Positions 1-5,219 of a stretch of DNA of 10,953 bases are shown here, one piece after another. Origin of the DNA: Thermoleophilia bacterium (GTDB taxonomy: Bacteria; Actinomycetota; Thermoleophilia; Miltoncostaeales; Miltoncostaeaceae); assembly GCA_029861485.1 (NCBI GenBank), contig JAOTZF010000030.1, positions 1 to 10,953 on the forward strand, written 5' to 3'. The notes beneath the pieces were generated by a model. The model saw only the letters and a program-made list of their open reading frames with translations, ran no database searches and was not told the origin of the DNA. The number at the start of each line of letters is the position of its first letter. The first letter of the stretch is position 1. A program made the position numbers and the translations under genes.

Positions 1-1
1 G

Positions 2-61
2 ATAAAGGAGCCATCGAGACGCCACAAGCCGACCGCCTCGATGGGCTCGACCCGCCGATGA
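2..61 (+). CDS. Possible 3' end of an upstream gene (partial)
   Basis: This reading frame is open from the left edge and ends in TGA at 59-61, overlapping the ATG at 58 as ATGA. The encoded tail is basic (it includes RRHKPTASMGSTRR) and most codons end in G or C. The window shows four other certain 4-base overlaps of this kind plus one GTGA overlap at 1315, so an upstream gene coupled to the formimidoyltransferase is plausible. Only about 19 codons are visible and no family can be named. A second frame has a TAA at 3-5 that could equally end the upstream gene. Confidence 0.25.
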   Translation: MKEPSRRHKPTASMGSTRR

Positions 62-957
62 TGGCGCTGGCCGTCCCGAACGTCAGCGAGGGGCGCGACC
101 AGGCGGTGATCGCGGCGCTGGTCGACGCCATCGCCAAGACAGGGACTCGTGTCGCGGACGTTCATAGCGACGCCGACCACAATCGCAGTGTCCTCACATT
201 GGCGGCCGACCCGCTCACCCTCATCGACGGCCTGGTGGCGCTCGGCCGAGCGTGCATCGAGCACATCGACCTGCGTTGGCACGATGGCGTGCACCCGTGC
301 GTCGGAGCGCTGGATGTCGCGCCGATCGTCGCCCTCGAGCCCGACGATCTACCGCTGGCGCGCGAGACGGCGGCGGCGCTCGCCGATCGCCTTGGCGAGG
401 AGTTGGACCTGCCGGTCTTTCGGTACGGCGCGGTGGCCTCCAGCCCGGCGCGGGTCCGACCGGCGGACTTCCGTCGCGAGGGGTACGACCGCTTGGACCA
501 GCAGGTTCGCGAGGGCGAGCTCGTGCCGGACGCCGGCCCCCCGCGCATGCACCCGACCGCGGGTGCGGTGCTCGTGGGCGCCCGCCCGCCGCTGATCGCC
601 TGGAACGTCTGGCTCGATGACGGCTCTGTCATCGATGCCCGGGCGATCGCCGCCCGGGTGCGCGAGACGGGCGGCGGACTCCCCGGCGTGCGAGCCCTGG
701 GGGTGTATCTGCCCGGGGCTGGCCTGGCGCAGGTGTCCATGAACATCGAGGACTACCGCCGCGCCTCGCCGCGGATGGTGGTCGACGCCGTCCGTGCCGA
801 AGCAGAGAAGGTGGGCGCCCTCCCCGGCGACAGCGAGCTCGTGGGTCTGATCCCGCGCGCCGCGCTGAGTGACAGCAGCCCGACCGCCCTCGGGCTGCGA
901 AGCTTTCGTCCGGGGCAGCTGCTCGAGGCCCGCATTCCGGCACTGCGCCGCAACTGA
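58..957 (+). CDS. ftcD: Glutamate formimidoyltransferase (stand-alone, no cyclodeaminase domain)
   Basis: This 299-residue cytosolic enzyme is predicted to transfer the formimino group between N-formimino-L-glutamate and tetrahydrofolate (EC 2.1.2.5), a step of histidine breakdown. The family opening VPNVSEGRD is at residues 6-14, DHNRSVLTL at 40-48, the probable catalytic His79 lies in HPCVGALDV (family form HPRxGA, so Arg is Cys81 here), HPTAGAVLVGARP is at 165-177, and QVSMNIEDYRR at 225-235. The length covers the N- and C-terminal transferase subdomains only; the cyclodeaminase half of the animal enzyme is absent. I chose ATG 58 because family members start a few residues before VPNxSEGRD and because ATGA 58-61 may couple it to an upstream gene. 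The frame stays open to the window edge, so a longer N-terminus is not excluded. No other histidine-degradation gene is visible. Some bacterial members of this family are reported to act on 5-formyl-tetrahydrofolate, which is an alternative role here. Confidence 0.9.
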   Translation: MMALAVPNVSEGRDQAVIAALVDAIAKTGTRVADVHSDADHNRSVLTLAADPLTLIDGLVALGRACIEHIDLRWHDGVHPCVGALDVAPIVALEPDDLPLARETAAALADRLGEELDLPVFRYGAVASSPARVRPADFRREGYDRLDQQVREGELVPDAGPPRMHPTAGAVLVGARPPLIAWNVWLDDGSVIDARAIAARVRETGGGLPGVRALGVYLPGAGLAQVSMNIEDYRRASPRMVVDAVRAEAEKVGALPGDSELVGLIPRAALSDSSPTALGLRSFRPGQLLEARIPALRRN

Positions 958-958
958 C

Positions 959-966
959 AAGGAGGG
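959..966 (+). promoter_or_regulatory. Strong Shine-Dalgarno for the 971 gene
   Basis: AAGGAGGG lies 4 bases before ATG 971 and is the best ribosome-binding site in the window. It decides the start of the small membrane protein against the longer in-frame start at 869, which lies inside the formimidoyltransferase gene. Confidence 0.8.
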
Positions 967-970
967 ACGT

Positions 971-1318
971 ATGGCAAAGCGCCGCAAACGGCGCCGGCCG
1001 AAGGCCGGCCCGCAGCCGGTGAAGCACCCCGGCCGCGAGGTCGAGTCCGCCTCGGAGAAGAAGAAGGACGCGCCGGTGCGCCGCGAGCCCGATGCCCCTC
1101 GTCCGGTCTCCTACAAGGGGCTTGCCATTCGAGCCGGGATCGTCGCAGCGCTGTTCTACCCGTACCTGCTCTACATCGGCGGCGAGAGCCCGAGCGTCGC
1201 GCTGATTTGGACGGTGATCGCGTTTGCGATCATGATGCCCGTGGGTATCGCGATCGATCACGTGCGCTACCGCTTACAGCGCAAACGCTACGACCAGCGC
1301 GTCTCCGGCGCCGAGTGA
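971..1318 (+). CDS. Small basic two-helix membrane protein, unknown function
   Basis: I do not recognise this 115-residue protein. It has three parts: a very basic N-terminus (MAKRRKRRRPK), a charged linker to about residue 45, then two hydrophobic helices at about 50-67 (GLAIRAGIVAALFYPYLLYI) and 75-95 (VALIWTVIAFAIMMPVGIAI), ending in a basic tail (RYRLQRKRYDQR). Both termini are rich in Arg and Lys, which predicts a hairpin with both ends in the cytoplasm. The start is fixed by AAGGAGGG at 959-966. It follows the formimidoyltransferase by 13 bases and its TGA overlaps the GTG of hisS, so it is co-transcribed and probably translationally coupled with hisS. No enzyme motif is visible. The basic N-terminus could bind nucleic acid, ribosomes or acidic lipid; that is a guess. 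Confidence 0.8.
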   Translation: MAKRRKRRRPKAGPQPVKHPGREVESASEKKKDAPVRREPDAPRPVSYKGLAIRAGIVAALFYPYLLYIGGESPSVALIWTVIAFAIMMPVGIAIDHVRYRLQRKRYDQRVSGAE

Positions 1319-2565
1319 GCGGCCGTCCAAGCGCGCCCCGCGGCACGCACGACGTCCTCCCTCCGGAGACGCGGCGCCGGGAGCACCTCATCGACACCGC
1401 CCGCGCGGTCTTCGAGATGTACGCCTACGAGGCGATCGTCACGCCGACCTTCGAGGAGACCGAGGTCTTCGTGCGTGGCGTGGGCACGAGCACCGACATC
1501 GTGCGCAAGGAGATGTACTCCTTCACCGATCAGGGCGGGCGCGAGCTCACCCTGCGGCCGGAGGGCACCGCCTCTGTCGCCCGAGCCTTCGTCCAGCACG
1601 GGATGCACAAGCTCCAGCTGCCGGTGAAGCTCTGGTACCTGGCGCCGATGTTCCGGCAGGAGGCTCCTCAGAAGGGGCGCTTCCGCGAGCATTATCAGCT
1701 GGGCATCGAGGTGCTCGGCAGCGACTCGCCGCTGGTCGACATCGAGGTGATCGCGGTCCTGGCCGATCTCTATGAGCGCCTGCGCGTGCCCAAGTTGGGC
1801 CTTCGCATCTCCAGCATGGGCGATCCCGACAGCAGGGCGGCTCACCGCGAGGCCTTGATCCCCCACCTGGAGCGCAATGCCGGTCGGCTCACCGAGGAAG
1901 CCCGCGGCCGCATAACGGAGAACCCGCTGCGTCTGTTCGATAGCAAGGATCAGAGCGTCCAGTCCGTGATGGCCGAGGCGCCGCCTCTCGGCGACTACCT
2001 GAGTGCCGACGCGCGCGCACACTATGGCGCGGTGCTGCTCGGGCTCGACAAGCTCGCGATCGCCTACGAGACCGATTCCACGCTGGTGCGGGGGATGGAC
2101 TACTACACGAAGACCGTCTTCGAGTTCACCTGCGGGAACCTCGGCGCGCAGAGCGCCATCGGTGGCGGCGGCCGCTACGACGGATTGGTGGAGCAGCTCG
2201 GTGGCCCACCCACACCGGGCATCGGTTTTGGCACGGGAGTGGAGCGCCTGATGCTCGCCCTCGAGGGCGTCGGCGAAAACCGTCCAAGTGGCCTGCGCTG
2301 CTACGTGGCGATTCTGGACGACGATCTGAGGGTCGAACTCCTCCCCTTGATCGGCGGGCTGCGATCAGCCGGTATCAGCGTCGAGACCGACCTCCGGGGC
2401 CGCGGGCTCAAGGCGATGATGAAGCACGCGGCCTCTCGGGGGGCCGAGCAGGCCGTGATCATCGGCAGGCGCGACTACGACGACGGAGTGGCGACGGTGC
2501 GCGACATGCGGAGCGGAGATCAGCAGCAAGTCCCCCTCGACCAGCTCGCGGAGGTGCTGGCGTGA
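1315..2565 (+). CDS. hisS: Histidyl-tRNA synthetase
   Basis: This class II synthetase charges tRNA-His (EC 6.1.1.21) and acts as a cytosolic dimer. With the GTG at 1315 it has 416 residues, a normal length. The family opening APRGTHDVLP is at residues 7-16, RPEGTA at 81-86, motif 2 at 113-128 (FRQEAPQKGRFREHYQ), the His-specific block LVRGMDYYTKTVFEF at 257-271, GGGGRYDGL at 283-291, motif 3 GIGFGTGVERL at 302-312, and a C-terminal anticodon-binding domain from about 327. A longer frame opens at 1207, but that lies inside the 971 gene and adds non-family residues, whereas GTG 1315 gives the expected N-terminus and a GTGA overlap. No clear Shine-Dalgarno precedes it, so expression probably depends on coupling. 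No T-box leader is present. Confidence 0.96.
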   Translation: MSGRPSAPRGTHDVLPPETRRREHLIDTARAVFEMYAYEAIVTPTFEETEVFVRGVGTSTDIVRKEMYSFTDQGGRELTLRPEGTASVARAFVQHGMHKLQLPVKLWYLAPMFRQEAPQKGRFREHYQLGIEVLGSDSPLVDIEVIAVLADLYERLRVPKLGLRISSMGDPDSRAAHREALIPHLERNAGRLTEEARGRITENPLRLFDSKDQSVQSVMAEAPPLGDYLSADARAHYGAVLLGLDKLAIAYETDSTLVRGMDYYTKTVFEFTCGNLGAQSAIGGGGRYDGLVEQLGGPPTPGIGFGTGVERLMLALEGVGENRPSGLRCYVAILDDDLRVELLPLIGGLRSAGISVETDLRGRGLKAMMKHAASRGAEQAVIIGRRDYDDGVATVRDMRSGDQQQVPLDQLAEVLA

Positions 2566-4340
2566 TCGGATCCAGTCGCTACCGCAGTCACGTATGTGCC
2601 GACACGCCCGAGGCCGAAGGTCAGCAGGTGCGCCTGGCCGGGTGGGTGCATCGGCGCCGCGACCACGGTGGCATCGTGTTCATCGACCTCCGGGACCGAA
2701 GCGGGGTGGTGCAGTTGGTCTTCCACCCCGAGCAGGCCGAGGCGCACGCCGCCGCGGGCAGACTCAGCCCGGAGGACGTCCTGAGCGTCATCGGTACCGT
2801 TGTTCCGCGCGACGCGCAGACCGTGAACGACCGCATTCCGACCGGTCGCGTCGAGATCTCTGTGGAGGCCGTCGAAATGCTGTCGGAGGCCGACCCGCTG
2901 CCCTTTCAGGTCGAAGACGAGAGCATCGAGGTCTCCGAGGAGGTGCGCCTCACCTACAGGTACATCGACCTGCGCCGGTCGCGCGGGCTCCGCGCGCTGG
3001 AGCTCCGCAGCCGCATCACCTCGGCGATCAGGAGATCCCTGGAGGGGAACGGATTCCTGGACGTCGAGACGCCGATGCTCACTCGCAGCACACCCGAGGG
3101 GGCCCGCGACTTCCTGGTGCCGAGCCGCCTGCATCAGGGCTATTGGTACGCGCTCCCGCAGAGCCCGCAGCTGTTCAAACAGCTTCTGATGGTCGGCGGA
3201 ATCGAGCGCTACTACCAAATCGCGCGCTGCTTCCGCGACGAAGACCTGCGCGCCGACCGCCAGCCTGAGTTCACCCAGGTCGACCTCGAGGCCTCCTTCG
3301 TCGAGCCCGACCAGGTCTACGGCGTAGTGGAGGACTTCATCGTCGCCGCGTGCGCCGAGGCCGGGCAGTCGCTCGCAGCGCCATTCGCGCGACTGGGCTG
3401 GGAGGAGGCCATGCGCCGATTCGGCTCTGACCGGCCGGACCTGAGGTACTCGTTCGAGATCCAGGACTGGTCCCAGCAAGCGCTCGGGACGGATTTCGCC
3501 GTGTTCAAGAAGACCGTCGAGGGCGGGGGAGTGATCCGGGCTCTGGTGGTGCCGGGCGGGGGAAGACAGTTCAGCCGGAAGGACGGCGATGATCTCGTCG
3601 CAGAGGCACAGGGTCTCGGCGCAAAGGGTCTCGTCTGGGTGGTCGTGTCCGACGATGGCTCGCTGAGATCGCCGGTGGCCAAGTTCCTCGAGGGGCTCGA
3701 CTCCGACCTTGGCGCCTCTCCAGGGGATCTCATCGCAATGGTCGCCGACGACGAGGTGACCGCCTCGAGCGTGCTCGGCGCCCTCAGGGCACGCTTTCCG
3801 AAACGGTATGGCCTGGAGCTGGAATCACCGTGGGCCGCGGTCTGGATCACCGACTTTCCTCTCGTCGAATGGAACGTCGAGGAGGCGCGCTGGGATCCAT
3901 CGCACCACCCGTTCACGGCACCCAAGTCCGAGCACGTCGAGATCCTCGAGTCGGACACCGCCGCCGTCAGGGCCGACGCGTACGACCTGGTCATGAACGG
4001 GGTCGAGGTCGGCGGAGGCAGCATCCGTATTCACGACACGGCCCTTCAGCAGCGGGTCTTCGAGTTGATCGGCGTGGGGGCCCAGGAGGCGGAGGAGAAG
4101 TTCGGTTTCTTGCTCCAGGCGCTTAAGCTCGGCGCACCCCCTCACGGCGGCTTCGCACTGGGGCTCGATCGACTCGTGATGCTCCTGGCCGGCGAGCAGT
4201 CGATTCGGGAGGTGATCCCCTTCCCGAAGACGGCCAGTGGGGCTGATCCGCTCACCGGCGCACCCGCGCCGGTGGGCGCGGCTCAGCTCGAGGAGCTCGC
4301 CGTCGAGTCGCTGGTCCCGGACCCGGTACCCGAGGGCTAG
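2562..4340 (+). CDS. aspS: Aspartyl-tRNA synthetase, probably non-discriminating (Asp/Asn)
   Basis: This class IIb synthetase charges tRNA-Asp (EC 6.1.1.12) and has 592 residues, the usual bacterial length. It has an N-terminal OB-fold anticodon domain (about 1-110), motif 2 FRDEDLRADRQPEFTQ at 224-239, a bacterial insertion (GAD) domain at roughly 290-425, and motif 3 with GFALGLDRL at 530-538. In WVHRRRDHGG (28-37), His35 occupies the position of Leu30 in E. coli AspRS. A His there marks enzymes that also aspartylate tRNA-Asn, so a GatCAB amidotransferase is expected elsewhere in the genome. The GTG start overlaps the hisS stop (GTGA 2562-2565), with GGAGG at 2550-2554, seven bases upstream. 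Its TAG forms a CTAG shared with the stop of the convergent gene. Confidence 0.97.
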   Translation: MIGSSRYRSHVCADTPEAEGQQVRLAGWVHRRRDHGGIVFIDLRDRSGVVQLVFHPEQAEAHAAAGRLSPEDVLSVIGTVVPRDAQTVNDRIPTGRVEISVEAVEMLSEADPLPFQVEDESIEVSEEVRLTYRYIDLRRSRGLRALELRSRITSAIRRSLEGNGFLDVETPMLTRSTPEGARDFLVPSRLHQGYWYALPQSPQLFKQLLMVGGIERYYQIARCFRDEDLRADRQPEFTQVDLEASFVEPDQVYGVVEDFIVAACAEAGQSLAAPFARLGWEEAMRRFGSDRPDLRYSFEIQDWSQQALGTDFAVFKKTVEGGGVIRALVVPGGGRQFSRKDGDDLVAEAQGLGAKGLVWVVVSDDGSLRSPVAKFLEGLDSDLGASPGDLIAMVADDEVTASSVLGALRARFPKRYGLELESPWAAVWITDFPLVEWNVEEARWDPSHHPFTAPKSEHVEILESDTAAVRADAYDLVMNGVEVGGGSIRIHDTALQQRVFELIGVGAQEAEEKFGFLLQALKLGAPPHGGFALGLDRLVMLLAGEQSIREVIPFPKTASGADPLTGAPAPVGAAQLEELAVESLVPDPVPEG

Positions 4341-4630
4341 CCGCGACCGAACAGCCGTCGCGCGTCGGCTCTGAGCTCACGCGACAGGTGAACCTCCGCG
4401 GTGCGCCCGGCGCTGGGTTCTGCGATCCAACTCACCGAAATCGCCCCTCTGCCCTCGAGAGCGCCGAGTGCGCGCATGAGCTCCAGCAGCGTCTGGCGAC
4501 CGCCGTCCAGGCCGAGCTCGACCGCGAGTTCGTCGAGCGCGAGCCGCACAGGGTCGTGTGCCTCGGCGCCCTGGTCGAGCCAGCGCAGCACGAGGAGCAT
4601 CTCCAGCCGGGAGGCGAGATCGTCGGACAC
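4337..4630 (-). CDS. Small hypothetical protein, possible winged-helix fold
   Basis: This 97-residue protein is not one I recognise. It is soluble, acidic and Leu-rich in its first half, with probable helices at about 3-20 and 28-58 (ALDELAVELGLDGGRQTLLE). These are followed by a segment that could form a beta hairpin (AISVSWIAEPSAGRTAEVHL, about 63-82), an order compatible with a small winged helix, but no DNA-contact signature can be named. Codons end mostly in G or C, which supports real coding. The start is GTG at 4630-4628. TAAGCT lies 6 bases before it on the same strand (4642-4637), which suggests a leaderless mRNA with its own promoter. The stop codon overlaps that of aspS in the palindrome CTAG. 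The next minus-strand gene upstream ends 57 bases away. Confidence 0.65.
   Translation of the reverse strand: MSDDLASRLEMLLVLRWLDQGAEAHDPVRLALDELAVELGLDGGRQTLLELMRALGALEGRGAISVSWIAEPSAGRTAEVHLSRELRADARRLFGRG
4342..4370 (+). other. Two overlapping inverted repeats just after aspS
   Basis: CGCGAC at 4342-4347 pairs with GTCGCG at 4357-4362 (9-base loop). AGCCG at 4353-4357 pairs with CGGCT at 4366-4370 (8-base loop). The two hairpins share bases and exclude each other. They begin one base after the aspS stop and lie inside the 3' end of the convergent minus-strand gene. No T-run follows on the + strand, so this is at best a weak transcription stop or an mRNA end-protecting hairpin. Confidence 0.3.
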
Positions 4631-4636
4631 GGGCTC

Positions 4637-4642
4637 AGCTTA
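4637..4642 (-). promoter_or_regulatory. Candidate -10 box for leaderless minus-strand gene
   Basis: On the minus strand TAAGCT matches TANNNT and is separated from the GTG at 4630 by 6 bases (GAGCCC), placing the predicted transcription start on the G of the start codon. No convincing -35 was seen. Confidence 0.45.
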
Positions 4643-4687
4643 GGCGGAGCAGTCGCCTCGGCGCTCGTCGGCCCGGGCGAGATCGGC

Positions 4688-4924
4688 TTAGGGGCGGTTG
4701 CGCTCGAGCACGAGGACGGGTCCCAGCGAGGTCTCAAGCTCGAAGACATGATGCTGCTCGGTGGTGACCACGCGTACCACGATCGCGCCGCCAACGCGCC
4801 CGGAGAGGTATCCGGTAACCGCATCGAGGGCTCGCCGCTGCTCGGGATCCAGGTTCTCGACCTCGGGCGCGAGGGTGTAGGTGGGCTCTGGCTGCGAGAG
4901 GGTCATGGGCGTCGTGGACTGCAT
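4688..4924 (-). CDS. Small hypothetical protein
   Basis: This 78-residue soluble protein is not one I recognise. It has a Pro/Thr-rich N-terminus (MQSTTPMTLSQPEPTYT), then an acidic helical part (about 20-42), then a strand-rich end containing GGAIVVRVVTTEQHHVFELE (about 49-68) and VLVLERNRP. It contains no cysteine, transmembrane segment or signal peptide. Codons end mostly in G or C when read on the minus strand, whereas the long plus-strand frame across it uses TTA twice in non-coding parts, so minus-strand coding is favoured. The start is uncertain: ATG 4924 and ATG 4906 are both possible and neither has a Shine-Dalgarno or a TANNNT box at the leaderless distance. It lies 57 bases upstream of the 4630 gene on the same strand and may form a pair with it. 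Confidence 0.55.
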   Translation of the reverse strand: MQSTTPMTLSQPEPTYTLAPEVENLDPEQRRALDAVTGYLSGRVGGAIVVRVVTTEQHHVFELETSLGPVLVLERNRP

Positions 4925-4985
4925 CGTCTGGCGCCGATGGCGATCGAGCCCGTGTAGATGAGATGCCCATCCGCGACAGAAATGC

Positions 4986-5013
4986 TTGCGCCGCCACCCT
5001 GGCGCTGTAGAGT
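4986..5013 (+). promoter_or_regulatory. Promoter of the small RNA (-35/-10)
   Basis: TTGCGC at 4986-4991 and TAGAGT at 5008-5013 are separated by 16 bases. The -10 fits TANNNT, and 6 bases later comes A5020, exactly the first base of the long closing stem of the RNA below. The agreement between predicted start and stem base is the main support. Confidence 0.6.
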
Positions 5014-5019
5014 CACGTT

Positions 5020-5179
5020 ACGCCCTACCTTGTGCGTGCATCGGCTTTCGGTTGAGCCCTACTTGAGCGAATCGGGATGCGGGGACCAGGCTCGTCACAT
5101 GCGACGTTCCGCTCCGCGACCCACCTGTTAAATCAGGTTCATATCGCTCGCTGACACGGCGAGGTGGGGCGTTTCTTTT
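5020..5179 (+). ncRNA. ssrS: Candidate 6S RNA (6S-like rod-shaped small RNA)
   Basis: The RNA can fold as one interrupted rod. A5020-T5031 pairs with G5161-T5172 (12 pairs, three of them G-U or T-G). CGTG 5035-5038 pairs with CACG 5155-5158, 5064-5070 with TCGCTCG 5144-5150, GCGGGG 5079-5084 with CTCCGC 5112-5117, and the tip CGTC 5093-5096 with GACG 5103-5106. The middle is open: 5039-5063 is unpaired on the 5' side, and the 3' side carries a small hairpin (ACCTG 5123-5127 with CAGGT 5134-5138). A long closing stem, an open centre and an apical stem are the 6S RNA plan, in which the RNA imitates an open promoter and binds housekeeping RNA polymerase. TTTCTTTT at 5172-5179 follows the stem. 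The position between aspS and mnmA matches my recollection of Bacillus 6S-1. No open frame with coding character covers it. It is a little shorter than most 6S RNAs, so another structured RNA remains possible. Confidence 0.6.
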
Positions 5180-5187
5180 GCCCGTCG

Positions 5188-5219
5188 CCGGCCGCGAAGG
5201 CCAGTGCTAGCGTGGCCGG
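5188..5219 (+). promoter_or_regulatory. Imperfect dyad overlapping the mnmA -10 (possible operator)
   Basis: CCGGCCGCG at 5188-5196 and CGTGGCCGG at 5211-5219 are inverted copies with 8 of 9 positions matching, around a 14-base centre that holds most of the extended -10. The placement would suit a repressor site. In GC-rich DNA such a dyad can arise by chance, so this is only a candidate. Confidence 0.3.
5205..5213 (+). promoter_or_regulatory. Extended -10 promoter of mnmA (leaderless)
   Basis: TGCTAGCGT contains the extended -10 form TGNTANNNT, with TAGCGT at 5208-5213 six bases before GTG 5220. The expected transcription start is the first base of the start codon. There is no Shine-Dalgarno and no good -35; the extended TG would compensate for the latter. 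Confidence 0.55.

Noticed and set aside
5..10. Shine-Dalgarno-like AAGGAG near the left edge
   Set aside because: No ATG, GTG or TTG follows at a usable distance, and ATG 58 is 47 bases away.
869..970. N-terminal extension of the 971 gene from 869
   Set aside because: It overlaps the formimidoyltransferase gene in another frame, and AAGGAGGG is placed for ATG 971.
1207..1314. N-terminal extension of hisS from an upstream start at 1207
   Set aside because: The added 36 residues are out-of-frame reading of the membrane protein gene, while GTG 1315 gives the normal HisRS N-terminus.
2520..3479. Minus-strand frame of 319 codons
   Set aside because: It is antisense to the aspS catalytic domain; the plus strand is certain and the minus-strand product has no family features.
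4388..4957. Long plus-strand frame of 189 codons across the 4337-4924 region
   Set aside because: It is the complementary image of two minus-strand genes that share one frame. It has no family resemblance, and it contains two TTA codons that correspond to the stop of one minus gene and the -10 box of the other.
5123..5140. tRNA T-arm-like ACCTG...CAGGTTC
   Set aside because: No acceptor, D or anticodon arms fit around it. It is better explained as the side hairpin of the rod-shaped RNA.
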